In this document: positions 8,457-18,574 of the stretch, piece after piece | Layout of the letters: each line of letters opens with the position of its first letter | Numbering within the stretch: position 1 is the first letter of the stretch | Notes under the pieces: model-generated | The model's database searches: none | What the model saw: only the letters and a program-made list of their open reading frames with translations | What the model was told of the DNA's origin: nothing | NCBI GenBank assembly: GCA_902626365.1 | Contig: CACOFE010000008.1 | Location: 1 to 54,499 of the forward strand | Length of the DNA: 54,499 nt | Direction of reading: 5' to 3' | Origin: an uncultured Bacteroidota bacterium | GTDB lineage: Bacteria > Bacteroidota > Bacteroidia > Flavobacteriales > Flavobacteriaceae | Made by a program: the position numbers and the translations under genes

Positions 8457-9563
8457 ATGCAATATAACCAGAGAAAAAAAGCAATTATTTTACTTGAAGA
8501 CGGTACAATTTTCCATGGTAAATCTATCGGAAAAGAAGGATCGGCATTTGGTGAAGTATGTTTTAATACAGGAATGACTGGTTATCAGGAAATCTTTACT
8601 GATCCTTCATATTATGGGCAATTAATGGTAACCACAAATGCATATATTGGTAATTATGGAGTGAAAGAGGATGAGGTTGAATCAGACTCCGTAAAAATTG
8701 CAGGATTGATTTGTCGAAATTTTACCTATAATTTTTCGAGATATGGTGATGTTGATTCATTATATAACTTCTTTGAAAAAAATAATTTATTGGCAATATC
8801 TGATGTTGACACAAGGGCTTTAGTTTCATACATTAGAGATAATGGCGCAATGAATGCTGTAATATCTACTGATGTTGATAATATTGATGGTTTAAAAAAA
8901 GAGCTTTCAAAAATCCCAAGTATGGATGGCCTAGAATTGGCTTCCAAAGTATCAACCACTGAACCATATTTCTATGGTGATGAATCAGCTAAATACAAAG
9001 TAGCCGCATTAGATTTGGGAATTAAAAAGAATATCCTTAGAAATCTTTCTAAAAGAGATTGTTATATTAAAGTTTTCCCATACAATACATCTTTTAAAGA
9101 AATGAATTCTTGGAGTCCTGATGCGTATTTTATTTCCAACGGACCAGGTGATCCAGAACCCTTAAAAGACGCACAAAATGTTGCTAAAGAAGTTATCAAA
9201 AATGATTACCCATTGTTTGGCATTTGTTTAGGACACCAAATTATAGCATTGGCTAATGGTATTTCAACATACAAGATGCATAATGGACATCGTGGGATTA
9301 ATCATCCTGTAAAAAACCTTATTTCTGGAAAAGGAGAGATAACATCTCAAAATCATGGTTTTGCAATTAATCGTGAAGAAACTGAAGCTCATAAAGACAT
9401 TAGAATAACACATATTCATTTAAATGATGACACCGTAGCTGGAATTGAAATGAAAAATAAAAATTGTTTTTCAGTTCAGTATCATCCTGAAGCGAGTCCT
9501 GGTCCTCATGATGCCTCCTATCTCTTTGATCAGTTTATTGAAAATATCTCTAAGAGAAAATAG
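8457..9563 (+). CDS. carA: Carbamoyl-phosphate synthase small subunit
   Basis: CarA hydrolyses glutamine and channels ammonia to CarB for carbamoyl phosphate, the precursor of arginine and pyrimidines. The 368-residue protein has the N-terminal CPSase small-chain domain (LEDGTIFHGKSIG; FNTGMTGYQEIFTDPSY) and a class I glutamine amidotransferase domain. The nucleophile Cys257 lies in FGICLGHQ and the catalytic pair His343/Glu345 in YHPEASPGPHD. Length is normal. carB is not in this window. The eno start codon follows the carA stop directly, implying co-transcription. Confidence 0.97.
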   Translation: MQYNQRKKAIILLEDGTIFHGKSIGKEGSAFGEVCFNTGMTGYQEIFTDPSYYGQLMVTTNAYIGNYGVKEDEVESDSVKIAGLICRNFTYNFSRYGDVDSLYNFFEKNNLLAISDVDTRALVSYIRDNGAMNAVISTDVDNIDGLKKELSKIPSMDGLELASKVSTTEPYFYGDESAKYKVAALDLGIKKNILRNLSKRDCYIKVFPYNTSFKEMNSWSPDAYFISNGPGDPEPLKDAQNVAKEVIKNDYPLFGICLGHQIIALANGISTYKMHNGHRGINHPVKNLISGKGEITSQNHGFAINREETEAHKDIRITHIHLNDDTVAGIEMKNKNCFSVQYHPEASPGPHDASYLFDQFIENISKRK

Positions 9564-10856
9564 ATGGCTAAAATTAAAAGTATTGTAGCACGACAAATAT
9601 TCGATTCCAGAGGAAATCCTACTGTTGAGGTAGATATAATCACAGAAAATTTAGTTTTAGGAAGAGCGGCTGTTCCATCTGGAGCGTCAACCGGAGAACA
9701 CGAAGCGGTTGAATTAAGAGATGGTGGGAATGATTACCACGGAAAAGGAGTTTTAAATGCAGTATCAAATATTAATAACATAATTTCTCAGGAATTGATC
9801 GGTAAATCAGTCTTTGACCAGCAATCAAATGATCATTTAATGATTTCTATGGATGGAACTGAAAACAAGTCAAAATTAGGAGCGAATGCTATTTTAGGTG
9901 TGTCTCTTGCAATGGCTAAAGCCGCGGCTAAGGAAAAAAATATTTCACTTTTTAGATACTTAGAGCCAAAGTCAAATCTGCTTCCAGTGCCTATGATGAA
10001 TATAATTAACGGAGGCTCTCACAGTGATGCTCCTATCGCATTTCAGGAATTTATGATAATGCCTGTTTCAGCAGATAGTTTTTCTGATGCTATGAAAATG
10101 GGAAGTGAAATTTTTCATTCATTAAAGAAAGTTTTGAAATCCAGAGGGTTAAGTACAAGCGTAGGGGATGAAGGTGGTTTTGCTCCAAAATTAAATGGAA
10201 CCGAAGATGCTATTGAAACGATTCAGACAGCGGTTAATAATTCTGGTTATAAATTTGGAGAGGATATTTTGATTGCCCTGGATTGTGCATCAGCTGAGTT
10301 TTATAAAGACGGTTATTATGATTATACAATTTTTGAAGGACCTGAAGGCAAATTAAGAGACAGTAAACAACAAGCTGAGTATTTAGCTGAGCTATCCAAA
10401 AAATACCCTATAGTATCGATTGAAGATGGAATGGATGAGAATGATTGGGAAGGATGGAAGTATTTAACAGAGCTAGTCGGGGATTCAGTTCAGCTTGTTG
10501 GTGATGACTTATTTGTTACTAACACAGCAAGGCTTAAAAAAGGTATTGAAAAAAATATAGCTAATTCAATTCTAATTAAGGTAAATCAAATAGGCTCATT
10601 AACCGAAACCATTGATGCAGTTAACATGGCTCATGAGGCTGGATATACCACTGTGATGTCTCACAGATCAGGCGAGACAGAAGATAATACAATTGCTGAT
10701 TTATCAGTTGCATTAAATTGCGGGCAGATCAAAACCGGATCTATTTCTAGATCAGATAGGATAGCAAAATATAATCAGTTGCTAAGGATTGAAGAGGAGT
10801 TAGCTGATAATGCGCTATTTCCAAAAACAAAAGCCTTTAGAATTAACCTACGTTAA
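9564..10856 (+). CDS. eno: Enolase
   Basis: Enolase interconverts 2-phosphoglycerate and phosphoenolpyruvate in glycolysis. The 430-residue protein is full length. It starts with [11 protein letters not shown] and carries the mobile loop [17 protein letters not shown]. Metal and catalytic motifs include [43 protein letters not shown] and [10 protein letters not shown]. Its ATG is contiguous with the carA stop (zero spacing), a coupling of nucleotide and arginine precursor synthesis with glycolysis that is common in Flavobacteriia. Confidence 0.98.
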   Translation: MAKIKSIVARQIFDSRGNPTVEVDIITENLVLGRAAVPSGASTGEHEAVELRDGGNDYHGKGVLNAVSNINNIISQELIGKSVFDQQSNDHLMISMDGTENKSKLGANAILGVSLAMAKAAAKEKNISLFRYLEPKSNLLPVPMMNIINGGSHSDAPIAFQEFMIMPVSADSFSDAMKMGSEIFHSLKKVLKSRGLSTSVGDEGGFAPKLNGTEDAIETIQTAVNNSGYKFGEDILIALDCASAEFYKDGYYDYTIFEGPEGKLRDSKQQAEYLAELSKKYPIVSIEDGMDENDWEGWKYLTELVGDSVQLVGDDLFVTNTARLKKGIEKNIANSILIKVNQIGSLTETIDAVNMAHEAGYTTVMSHRSGETEDNTIADLSVALNCGQIKTGSISRSDRIAKYNQLLRIEEELADNALFPKTKAFRINLR

Positions 10857-10903
10857 ATAGCAAATCTCTTAGTGTAAATCTTTAATTTTTGCAAGATATT
10901 TTG

Positions 10904-10911
10904 TAATTTTG
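10904..10911 (+). promoter_or_regulatory. -7 element (TAATTTTG) of the gltA promoter
   Basis: TAATTTTG matches the Bacteroidota -7 consensus TAnnTTTG exactly and is followed by C, as is common. A convincing -33 TTG at 19-20 bases is missing; the nearest TTG ends 12 bases upstream. Transcription would start near 10918, which rules out the in-frame TTG at 10909 as the translation start and supports the GTG at 10945. Confidence 0.5.
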
Positions 10912-10944
10912 CAAAAGTTAAAAACAACTTCAAACAATTTAATC

Positions 10945-12237
10945 GTGTCTGATAAAGCTACAATAAGTATTGATGGTGAAAGCTATGATTTTCCTGTATA
11001 TAGGGGGGTGGAAGATGACGTTTGTATTGATATTAAAACTTTGAGAGGTGCCTCCGGGGCAACTACAATTGATCGTGGCTTTAAAAATACTGCATCATGT
11101 GAGAGTAAAATTACTTATTTAGACGGAGAGAAAGGTATTCTTAGGTACAGAGGCTATGATTTAGATGAATTAGCAAATAAAGCATCATTCCTAGAGGTTG
11201 CTTATCTACTTATTTTTGGGGAATTACCTACTAAAACAGAGTTAGACAAATTTCATGATGATATCGTTGATAATAGTATAGTAAATGACGATGTCAAAAA
11301 AATTGTTGATGCATTCCCAAGCTCAGCTCATCCAATGGGAGTTTTATCAAGTTTGACAAGTGCTTTGACTGCATTTAATCCTGATGACGTATCCCTTGAT
11401 TATGATAGAAGTAAAGAGGGTATGTATGATACTATTGTTAAGGTTTTGGGAAAAATTCCGATTCTGGTTGGTTGGTCCTTTAGAAAGAAAAATGGATTAC
11501 CACTTCATTATTCAATGAAAATCAGAAATCTTGATTACACAGATATGATTTTACATTTGCTATTCAAAAAGCCTAATGATGAATATCGTCCTAATAAAAA
11601 TCTTGTTAATGTATTTAACAAGCTTTTAATATTACATGCTGATCATGAGCAAAATTGTTCAACTTCAACTGTAAGAATTGTTGGATCTTCTCATGCAGGT
11701 TTATTTCCTTCAATTTCTGCTGGAATTTCTGCACTTTGGGGCCCTTTACATGGAGGTGCAAATCAAGCTGTGTTGGAAATGTTGAAGGCTATAAAGGAAG
11801 ATGGAGGTAATACCAAAAAGTATATTAGAAAAGCAAAGGATAAAGAAGATCCGTTTCGATTAATGGGATTTGGTCATAGAGTTTATAAAAACTACGACCC
11901 AAGAGCTAGAATAATTAAAGACGCAGCACATAAATTCCTAAAATCATTGGGGATTGATGACCCTTTACTTCATATTGCTGGAGAACTAGAAGAAAATGCC
12001 TTAAAAGACAAATACTTTATTGACAGAAAGTTATTTCCAAATGTAGATTTTTATTCAGGAGTTATTTATCGTGCTATGGGAATTCCATCTGACATGTATA
12101 CTGTTATGTTTGTTTTGGGTAGACTACCTGGTTGGATTGCTCAATGGAGAGAAATGAGACTTATGAATGAACCAATTGGAAGGCCAAGACAATTATACAC
12201 AGGCCCAGCTGCAAGAAAATTCAAATCCAAAAAGTAA
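10945..12237 (+). CDS. gltA: Citrate synthase (type II)
   Basis: Citrate synthase condenses acetyl-CoA with oxaloacetate to start the TCA cycle. Taken from GTG 10945 the protein has 430 residues and starts (M)SDKATISIDGESYDFPV, the usual N-terminus of the hexameric type II enzyme. The open frame extends to a TTG at 10909, but that codon lies in the promoter -7 element. Motifs are TYLDGEKGILRYRGY, the active-site segments HADHEQNCSTSTVR and GPLHGGANQAVLEML, and GFGHRVYKNYDPRA with the catalytic His. It stands alone behind its own promoter and is followed by the DDAH-like gene after 18 bases. Confidence 0.96.
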   Translation: MSDKATISIDGESYDFPVYRGVEDDVCIDIKTLRGASGATTIDRGFKNTASCESKITYLDGEKGILRYRGYDLDELANKASFLEVAYLLIFGELPTKTELDKFHDDIVDNSIVNDDVKKIVDAFPSSAHPMGVLSSLTSALTAFNPDDVSLDYDRSKEGMYDTIVKVLGKIPILVGWSFRKKNGLPLHYSMKIRNLDYTDMILHLLFKKPNDEYRPNKNLVNVFNKLLILHADHEQNCSTSTVRIVGSSHAGLFPSISAGISALWGPLHGGANQAVLEMLKAIKEDGGNTKKYIRKAKDKEDPFRLMGFGHRVYKNYDPRARIIKDAAHKFLKSLGIDDPLLHIAGELEENALKDKYFIDRKLFPNVDFYSGVIYRAMGIPSDMYTVMFVLGRLPGWIAQWREMRLMNEPIGRPRQLYTGPAARKFKSKK

Positions 12238-12255
12238 TTAATTGACATATTTTTA

Positions 12256-13170
12256 ATGCTAGAGCTTAATGTAAATAATGAAACATCAAAGCTTTTGCTA
12301 GTAGTATTAGGTACAGCTAAAAGTAATGGCCCAGCCCCAATGTTGGAAGAGTGCTATGATCCAAAAAGTAGAGAAAATGTTTTAGCCGACACCTATCCGA
12401 ATGAAATCGATATGGTTAAAGAGTTAAATGAATTAGAAGATGTTTTAGTTAAACATAATGTTAAGGTATATAGGCCTGAAGTTATAAATGATTACAATCA
12501 AATTTTTTCCAGGGATATTGGTTTTGTAATAGATGATTTTTTTATTGTTTCAAATATATTACCCGAAAGGTCAAAGGAAATATTAGCAATTGATAAAGTA
12601 ATTGATCTAATTCCAAAAAATAAAATAATTGAATTACCTAAAGATTGCCATATTGAAGGAGGTGATGTAATTCTTCATAATGATTATATATTTATTGGTG
12701 CTTATGATGGAAACGATTATTCCAATTTTAAAACTGCAAGAACAAATTATCAGGCTATTAAATTTTTAAAAGAAAGATTTCCAGAAAAAAAGATAATTTC
12801 ATTTGACCTGATCAAATCAGATTTAGAACCAACAAAAAATGCATTACATTTAGATTGTTGCTTGCAACCTGTCGGCAATGGTAAATTGGTTGCTTGTCCC
12901 AATGCATTTTTAAAAAGAGATCAGTATCAATGGCTAATAAATCATTTTGGAGAGCAAAATATTTTAGAGATATCATTAAATGAAATGAGTGAAATGAATT
13001 GTAATTTCTTTTCCATTGATACTAATATTGTAGTAAGTGAAAAATCATTTACCAAGCTAAATTCTTGGTTAAGAGGTTTTGATATATTAGTTGAGGAAAT
13101 AAACTATAAAGAAATTTCAAAGCAAGGTGGTCTTTTAAGATGTTCAACTTTACCTTTGATAAGAGAATAA
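12256..13170 (+). CDS. DDAH-like amidinotransferase-fold hydrolase
   Basis: The 304-residue protein belongs to the pentein (guanidine-modifying) superfamily, closest in layout to dimethylargininases, which hydrolyse methylated arginines to citrulline. Visible catalytic elements are FSRDIGFV near residue 90, the HIEGGDV block at 132-138, His198 in LHLDCC and the nucleophile Cys296 in LLRCSTLPL near the C-terminus. Size and the Cys close to the end fit the family. It lacks a signal peptide, so it is cytosolic. It lies 2 bases from a second pentein gene (CtlX-like) and upstream of argS. The exact substrate (dimethylarginine, arginine or another guanidine) cannot be read from the sequence. Confidence 0.85.
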   Translation: MLELNVNNETSKLLLVVLGTAKSNGPAPMLEECYDPKSRENVLADTYPNEIDMVKELNELEDVLVKHNVKVYRPEVINDYNQIFSRDIGFVIDDFFIVSNILPERSKEILAIDKVIDLIPKNKIIELPKDCHIEGGDVILHNDYIFIGAYDGNDYSNFKTARTNYQAIKFLKERFPEKKIISFDLIKSDLEPTKNALHLDCCLQPVGNGKLVACPNAFLKRDQYQWLINHFGEQNILEISLNEMSEMNCNFFSIDTNIVVSEKSFTKLNSWLRGFDILVEEINYKEISKQGGLLRCSTLPLIRE

Positions 13171-13172
13171 AT

Positions 13173-14102
13173 ATGGGTCAAGCTACAAATTCTATATTAA
13201 TGATAAGGCCAATTAATTTTGGTTATAATGAAGAGACTGCTCAGGATAATCATTACCAGATTAAAGATTCAATTATTAAAAATTCAAATGAGAGTGCTCA
13301 AAAGGAATTTGATAATATGGTTAAGCATTTAAGACAAAATGGTATTTCTGTTCATGTGTTTCAAGATGATGAAAACGACTATACTCCAGATTCAATTTTT
13401 CCAAATAATTGGGTTTCTTTTCATGAAAATGGAGATGTAGGTTTGTTTCCGATGTACGCAAAAAACAGAAGGTTAGAGAGAAGACCAGAAGTTTTAGAAT
13501 TTCTGGAAAGCGAAGGCTTTACTATTTCCAATATAGTTGATTATTCAAGTGCTGAGTCAGAAAATAAATTTTTAGAAGGAACTGGAAGCATGATATTAGA
13601 TCGTGAAAACAGAGTTGCCTATTGCTCAATTTCAAATAGATCTAATGAAGATTTATTTATTGAATTCTGTGAAGATTTTGAATTTACCCCTGTATTATTT
13701 AATTCATTTCAATCAGTAGGTGACAAGAGACTACCGATATATCATACCAATGTGATGATGAGTGTTGCCACGGATTATATTATAATATGCTTAGATTCAA
13801 TTGACGATAAAAAGCAAAGAAAAAATGTTTCTGATTTTATTAATGGGTCAGGCAAAAAGCTAATTGAAATTTCTGAAAACCAGGTTGAAAGTTTCGCAGG
13901 AAATATGCTTGAGCTTCTAAATGAAAATGGCGAGAGTGTTTTAGTAATGAGTAAGTCGGCTGAAGATTCATTAAATGAAAATCAAAAAAATACAATTATA
14001 AACTATTCAAGAATTGTTTCTTGTGATATAAATACAATAGAAGTTTGTGGTGGGGGGAGCGCCAGATGTATGATGGCAGAAATATTTTTACCTAAAAAAT
14101 AA
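13173..14102 (+). CDS. ctlX: CtlX-like amidinotransferase-fold hydrolase
   Basis: A second pentein-fold enzyme, 309 residues from ATG 13173, matches the bacteroidotal CtlX group, named for citrulline utilisation. Markers are the N-terminal SILMIRPINFGYNEETA, the substrate motif DSIFPNNWVSFH, EGTGSMILDRENRVAYCS, His191 in IYHTNVMMS and the nucleophile Cys299 in GGGSARCMMAE near the end. An in-frame ATG at 13140 would add 11 residues but lies inside the preceding gene. The 13173 start, 2 bases after the upstream stop, gives the family N-terminus. It is almost certainly co-transcribed with the DDAH-like gene. The reaction is inferred from the family. Confidence 0.88.
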   Translation: MGQATNSILMIRPINFGYNEETAQDNHYQIKDSIIKNSNESAQKEFDNMVKHLRQNGISVHVFQDDENDYTPDSIFPNNWVSFHENGDVGLFPMYAKNRRLERRPEVLEFLESEGFTISNIVDYSSAESENKFLEGTGSMILDRENRVAYCSISNRSNEDLFIEFCEDFEFTPVLFNSFQSVGDKRLPIYHTNVMMSVATDYIIICLDSIDDKKQRKNVSDFINGSGKKLIEISENQVESFAGNMLELLNENGESVLVMSKSAEDSLNENQKNTIINYSRIVSCDINTIEVCGGGSARCMMAEIFLPKK

Positions 14103-14139
14103 TTTTATTAAACAGTATATTTACATCAGATAATTAAGA

Positions 14140-15912
14140 ATGTATATTCAAAAGATAATAAGAGAAAATATTCAAACTGCTCTAAAAGAGATATTTCAGT
14201 TAGAGACTGATAATATTGAGCTTCAGCAAACCAAAAAAGAATTTGAGGGAGACATTACTCTTGTGATTTTTCCTCTTATAAAAGAATTAAAATTAAGCCC
14301 AAAAGAAATTGCTGAAAAGATTGGAGATTATTTAGTTGAAACAAATTCTGTTATTTCTTACAATGTAGTTTCTGGATTCTTGAACCTTTCAATTGCTGAT
14401 GAACATTATTTGAGCTTTTTTAATTCTATAAAATATAATTCAAACTATGGCTATTCTGACATTATTTCTGATGAAGCCGTAATGGTTGAATATTCATCTC
14501 CTAATACTAATAAGCCCTTACACTTAGGTCATATCAGAAATAATCTTTTAGGATATAGTATGTCTGAAATTTACAAAGCATCAGGAAAAAAAGTATATAA
14601 AACTCAAATTATAAATGATAGAGGTATTCATATCTGTAAGAGTATGATTGCTTGGTTGGATTATGGTAATGGTAAAACTCCGGCCAGTACTAATTTGAAA
14701 GGAGATAAGTTTGTAGGAGATTATTACATCAAATTTGACCAAGTTTATAAAAAAGAGGTTGAAGAGCTCACAAAAAGTGGAGCTACCGAAGAGGAGGCTA
14801 AGCAAAATTCACCCATTCTGCTAAGAGCAAAAGAAATGCTTATTAAATGGGAGTCTGGTGATAAAGAAGTGGTAGAGCTTTGGAAAAAAATGAATGGCTG
14901 GGTGTATGAAGGTTTTGAAGAAACTTACAAAAATTTAGGGGTTGACTTTGATAGTTATTATTATGAAAGTAATACGTACTTGTTAGGTAAAGAATTTATT
15001 TCTAGCGGATTAAAATCAGGAGTTTTTTACAAAAAAGATGATGGTTCAGTTTGGTGTGATCTAACCGAAGATGGACTAGATGAAAAGATAGTACTTCGAG
15101 CTGATGGGACTGCTGTTTATATTACTCAAGATATTGGTACTGCCGTACAGAGAGTAAAAGATTGTCCTGATATTAACTCAATGGTTTATACCGTAGGTAA
15201 TGAGCAAGACTATCATTTTAAAGTTCTTTTTTTAATACTTAAAAAACTAGGTTTCTCATGGTCTGAAAATTTATTTCATCTAAGCTATGGAATGGTAGAT
15301 TTACCAAGTGGTAAAATGAAAAGTAGAGAAGGTACTGTCGTTGATGCTGATGATTTGATGCAAGAGATGACTAGCACAGCAAAAGAGATTTCTAAAAATT
15401 TAGGAAAGCTAGAAGGTCTTTCTGAAGATGAAAAAAATAATGTTTATAAGACAGTCGGTCTAGGTGCATTAAAGTATTATATTCTAAAGGTTGACCCTAA
15501 AAAAAGAATTCTTTTTGACCCAAAAGAATCAGTAGATTTTCAAGGTAATACAGCATCCTTTATTCAATACTCTTATGCAAGAATTCAATCGATTCTAAAC
15601 GGAATTAATTTTGAGTTATCAAAAGATAAATATGACAGAAAACTGGAAGACAAGGAAAAAGAGTTAATCAAACAAATTGATTTATTCCCTTCAGCTATTA
15701 GTAGTGCTGCTAGCTCACATAATCCAGCACTAGTAGCTAATTATGTTTATGATCTAGTTAAGTCATTCAATTCATTTTATCAATCTTTACCGATTTTAAA
15801 ATCTGCTTTTGAAGACAAAAAAACATTTAGAGTTGAGCTTTCAAAATTAGTTGGAATAACAATAAAAAATGCTTTATCACTTTTGGGTATTGGTGTGGTT
15901 GATAGAATGTAA
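14140..15912 (+). CDS. argS: Arginyl-tRNA synthetase
   Basis: ArgRS charges tRNA-Arg. The 590-residue class I synthetase has the N-terminal Arg-tRNA-synthetase additional domain (about 1-85). The catalytic domain has YSSPNTNKPLHLGHIRNN with the HIGH signature near residue 127, and a KMSKS equivalent seen as SGKMKSREGTVVDADDLM. A DALR anticodon-binding domain lies at the C-terminus, ending GIGVVDRM. It follows ctlX after 37 bases, so the surrounding genes share an arginine theme. Confidence 0.97.
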   Translation: MYIQKIIRENIQTALKEIFQLETDNIELQQTKKEFEGDITLVIFPLIKELKLSPKEIAEKIGDYLVETNSVISYNVVSGFLNLSIADEHYLSFFNSIKYNSNYGYSDIISDEAVMVEYSSPNTNKPLHLGHIRNNLLGYSMSEIYKASGKKVYKTQIINDRGIHICKSMIAWLDYGNGKTPASTNLKGDKFVGDYYIKFDQVYKKEVEELTKSGATEEEAKQNSPILLRAKEMLIKWESGDKEVVELWKKMNGWVYEGFEETYKNLGVDFDSYYYESNTYLLGKEFISSGLKSGVFYKKDDGSVWCDLTEDGLDEKIVLRADGTAVYITQDIGTAVQRVKDCPDINSMVYTVGNEQDYHFKVLFLILKKLGFSWSENLFHLSYGMVDLPSGKMKSREGTVVDADDLMQEMTSTAKEISKNLGKLEGLSEDEKNNVYKTVGLGALKYYILKVDPKKRILFDPKESVDFQGNTASFIQYSYARIQSILNGINFELSKDKYDRKLEDKEKELIKQIDLFPSAISSAASSHNPALVANYVYDLVKSFNSFYQSLPILKSAFEDKKTFRVELSKLVGITIKNALSLLGIGVVDRM

Positions 15913-15947
15913 TTTTAATATGAGTTTTAAATTTTTTATTTTACAGT

Positions 15948-17288
15948 ATGTTTAGTAATCTAAGTGAAAAATTAGACAAAGCCTTACAGCTATTAAAGGG
16001 TCATGGAAGTATAACTGAAATTAATGTTGCAGAGACATTAAAAGAAGTTAGGCGTGCACTTCTTGATGCGGACGTAAACTTTAAAACAGCCAGAGATTTT
16101 ACCCAAAGAGTCAAAGAAAAAGCCATTGGTCAAGATGTTTTAACAAATCTTAAACCTGGTCAATTAATGGTCAAAATCGTAAAAGATGAATTGGCTGAAT
16201 TAATGGGTGGTGAGACATCTGAAATAAATTTAAAAGACAAGCCCGCCATAGTTTTAATGTCTGGATTGCAAGGGTCTGGTAAAACCACTTTCACTGCAAA
16301 GCTTGCTAATGATATAAGAAAGAAGAAATCATTAAAACCTTTAATGGTTGCATGTGACGTATATAGGCCTGCAGCAATTGAGCAACTACATGTTCTAGGA
16401 AAAGACTTAGACATCGAGGTATATTCTGAAGAAGATAACGAAGACCCTGTAGCAATTGCAAAGGCAGGAGTCAAGCATGCAAAATCTAAAGGTCATAATT
16501 TAATCATCATTGATACTGCAGGAAGACTGGCAATTGATGAAGAAATGATGGACGAAATTTCAAATATTAAAAAGGCTATTAAGCCTGGTGAAATTTTATT
16601 TGTTGTTGATTCCATGACTGGTCAAGATGCTGTAAATAGCGCCAAAGCATTTAATGATGTGTTGGATTTTGACGGAGTTGTTCTTACGAAATTAGACGGG
16701 GATGCACGAGGTGGTGCAGCCTTATCGATAAAAAGTGTAGTTGATAAACCAATAAAGTTTATCGGAACTGGTGAGAAAATGGATGCTCTGGATGTTTTTC
16801 ATCCAAGTAGAATGGCTGATAGAATTCTTGGAATGGGTGATGTTGTTTCACTTGTTGAAAGAGCTCAGCAGCAATTTGACCAAGAGGAAGCAAGAAAGAT
16901 TCAAAAGAAAATTGCTAAAAACAAATTCGGTCTCGATGATTTTATGAAGCAAATTCAACAGATTAAAAAAATGGGAGACATGAAAGATTTAGTTGGTATG
17001 ATTCCTGGTGCCAGTAAAATGATGAAAGAATCAGGTGAGCAAGTTGACAATGAATCTTTTAAACCAATTGAGGCAATTATTAATTCTATGACTCCAAAAG
17101 AAAGAGCACTTCCATCAATTCTAGATCAGTCCAGAAAAAAACGAATTAGTAAAGGCTCTGGAAGATCAGTTGAAGAAATAAATCAACTAATCAAGCAGTT
17201 CAATCAAATGAGTAAAATGATGAAAATGATGCAAGGAATGGGTCAAGGTAAAATGATGCAGATGATGCAAAACATGAAAGGTAGATGA
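15948..17288 (+). CDS. ffh: Signal recognition particle protein Ffh
   Basis: Ffh (SRP54) with 4.5S RNA targets membrane and secreted proteins to the translocon. The 446-residue protein has the N domain, then the GTPase G domain with GLQGSGKTT at residues 106-114, [12 protein letters not shown] and the [10 protein letters not shown] loop. The M domain (about 300-446) is rich in Met and ends in [18 protein letters not shown]. The stop overlaps the folD start by 4 bases (ATGA). Confidence 0.97.
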   Translation: MFSNLSEKLDKALQLLKGHGSITEINVAETLKEVRRALLDADVNFKTARDFTQRVKEKAIGQDVLTNLKPGQLMVKIVKDELAELMGGETSEINLKDKPAIVLMSGLQGSGKTTFTAKLANDIRKKKSLKPLMVACDVYRPAAIEQLHVLGKDLDIEVYSEEDNEDPVAIAKAGVKHAKSKGHNLIIIDTAGRLAIDEEMMDEISNIKKAIKPGEILFVVDSMTGQDAVNSAKAFNDVLDFDGVVLTKLDGDARGGAALSIKSVVDKPIKFIGTGEKMDALDVFHPSRMADRILGMGDVVSLVERAQQQFDQEEARKIQKKIAKNKFGLDDFMKQIQQIKKMGDMKDLVGMIPGASKMMKESGEQVDNESFKPIEAIINSMTPKERALPSILDQSRKKRISKGSGRSVEEINQLIKQFNQMSKMMKMMQGMGQGKMMQMMQNMKGR

Positions 17289-18151
17289 TAATTTTAGACG
17301 GCAAAAAAACAAGTAACGAGATAAAAGCTGAAATTGCAGAATCTGTAAAAGAGATAGTTGCAAAAGGTACAAGACCCCCACATTTAGCCGCAGTTATTGT
17401 TGGAGATGATGGAGCTAGCTTGACATATGTTGGGAGCAAGGTTCGTGCCTGCAAAAGAGTTGGTTTTGATTCTACTCTAATAAAGCTACCTGAGTCAATC
17501 TCTGAAAACGAACTACTTGATAAGGTTAATGAGTTGAATAATGATGAAAATATAGATGGCTATATTGTTCAGCTTCCATTACCTAAACATATAGACTCAC
17601 AAAAAATATTAATGTCTGTTGATGCAGATAAAGATGTGGATGGTTTTCATCCAGCCAATTTTGGAAAAATGGCTCTTAGTCTTCCAGCTTTTATTTCAGC
17701 AACCCCTTTTGGGATTATGGAGCTTTTAAAAAGGTATGATGTTGAAACCTCTGGAAAACATACGGTAGTAATTGGTCGTTCAGATATTGTAGGTAGGCCA
17801 ATAAGTATTTTGATGAGCCAAAAATCTAATCCTGGAAATTCTACGGTTACACTTGCACATAGTAGAACAAAAAATATTGAAGAGTTAACCAGACAGGCTG
17901 ATATTATAATTTCAGCATTGGGGGTTCCCAATTTTGTGAAAGCTAATATGGTAAAAGAGGGTGCTGTGATAGTTGATGTAGGTATAACTAGGGTAGCTGA
18001 TAATTCTGCAAAAGGCTACAAGATTGTTGGAGATGTTGATTACGAGAATGTTTCTAAAAAATCTAGCTATATTACACCTGTACCTGGTGGTGTTGGTCCT
18101 ATGACAATAGCTATGTTATTAAAAAATACATTTTTAGCCTATAAAGGTTAG
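17285..18151 (+). CDS. folD: Bifunctional methylenetetrahydrofolate dehydrogenase/cyclohydrolase
   Basis: FolD oxidises 5,10-methylene-THF with NADP+ and hydrolyses the methenyl form to 10-formyl-THF for purines and fMet-tRNA. The 288-residue protein has [13 protein letters not shown] with catalytic Lys52, the QLPLPKH substrate motif, [13 protein letters not shown], the NAD(P) site [12 protein letters not shown] and the end motif [15 protein letters not shown]. The start overlaps the ffh stop (ATGA). The stop directly abuts the stop of the convergent VOC gene. Confidence 0.97.
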   Translation: MIILDGKKTSNEIKAEIAESVKEIVAKGTRPPHLAAVIVGDDGASLTYVGSKVRACKRVGFDSTLIKLPESISENELLDKVNELNNDENIDGYIVQLPLPKHIDSQKILMSVDADKDVDGFHPANFGKMALSLPAFISATPFGIMELLKRYDVETSGKHTVVIGRSDIVGRPISILMSQKSNPGNSTVTLAHSRTKNIEELTRQADIIISALGVPNFVKANMVKEGAVIVDVGITRVADNSAKGYKIVGDVDYENVSKKSSYITPVPGGVGPMTIAMLLKNTFLAYKG

Positions 18152-18574
18152 TTATTTAGCAAAGATTTGATTAAAGTCTTTGAAAGATTTAAATTCTAAC
18201 GCATTGCCAGAAGGATCCATGAAAAACATAGTAGCCTGTTCTCCTGGCTGACCTTTAAAACGTATGTAAGGTTCAATTATAAATTCTACTCCTTTTTTTG
18301 TTAACTCTTCAGAGAATTTATGAAATGTATCCCATTCTAATACAACTCCAAAATGTGGGACTGGTACATTTTTACCATCAACCGGATTTGTATGAATTTC
18401 TTCATTAGACTTTTCTTTATAATGAATAACAAGTTGGTGTCCAAAAAGATTAAAATCAACCCAATGATCACTGCTTCTTCCTTCTTCACACCCAAGAATT
18501 TCCTTGTAAAACTTTCTGCAGACAGGAATATTGTCAACCGGTATGGCTAAATGAAATGGAGTGAGCTTATTCAT
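18152..18574 (-). CDS. VOC family (glyoxalase/bleomycin-resistance fold) protein
   Basis: The 140-residue product has the vicinal-oxygen-chelate fold with two beta-alpha-beta-beta-beta units. The likely metal ligands are His8 in [10 protein letters not shown], a His in PHFGVVLEW and a Glu in NALEFKSF. The [13 protein letters not shown] signature is typical of the family. Substrate is unknown; dioxygenase, glyoxalase and resistance activities are all possible in this fold. It is the last gene of a three-gene minus-strand unit (rluF-PCD-VOC), overlaps the PCD gene by 8 bases, and abuts folD with no intergenic base. Confidence 0.88.
   Translation of the reverse strand: MNKLTPFHLAIPVDNIPVCRKFYKEILGCEEGRSSDHWVDFNLFGHQLVIHYKEKSNEEIHTNPVDGKNVPVPHFGVVLEWDTFHKFSEELTKKGVEFIIEPYIRFKGQPGEQATMFFMDPSGNALEFKSFKDFNQIFAK

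Noticed and set aside
13140-13172. Earlier ATG for the CtlX-like gene
   Set aside because: It would start inside the last codons of the DDAH-like gene, and the added residues do not belong to the family N-terminus.
12256-14102. Arginine deiminase pathway (arcA-type) for the two pentein genes
   Set aside because: Both proteins are about 305 residues, far shorter than ArcA (about 400), and there is no arcB or arcC gene beside them.
16160-16474. 104-codon open frame antisense to ffh
   Set aside because: It lies fully inside ffh, whose GTPase motifs run through the same bases; no promoter or family resemblance is seen.
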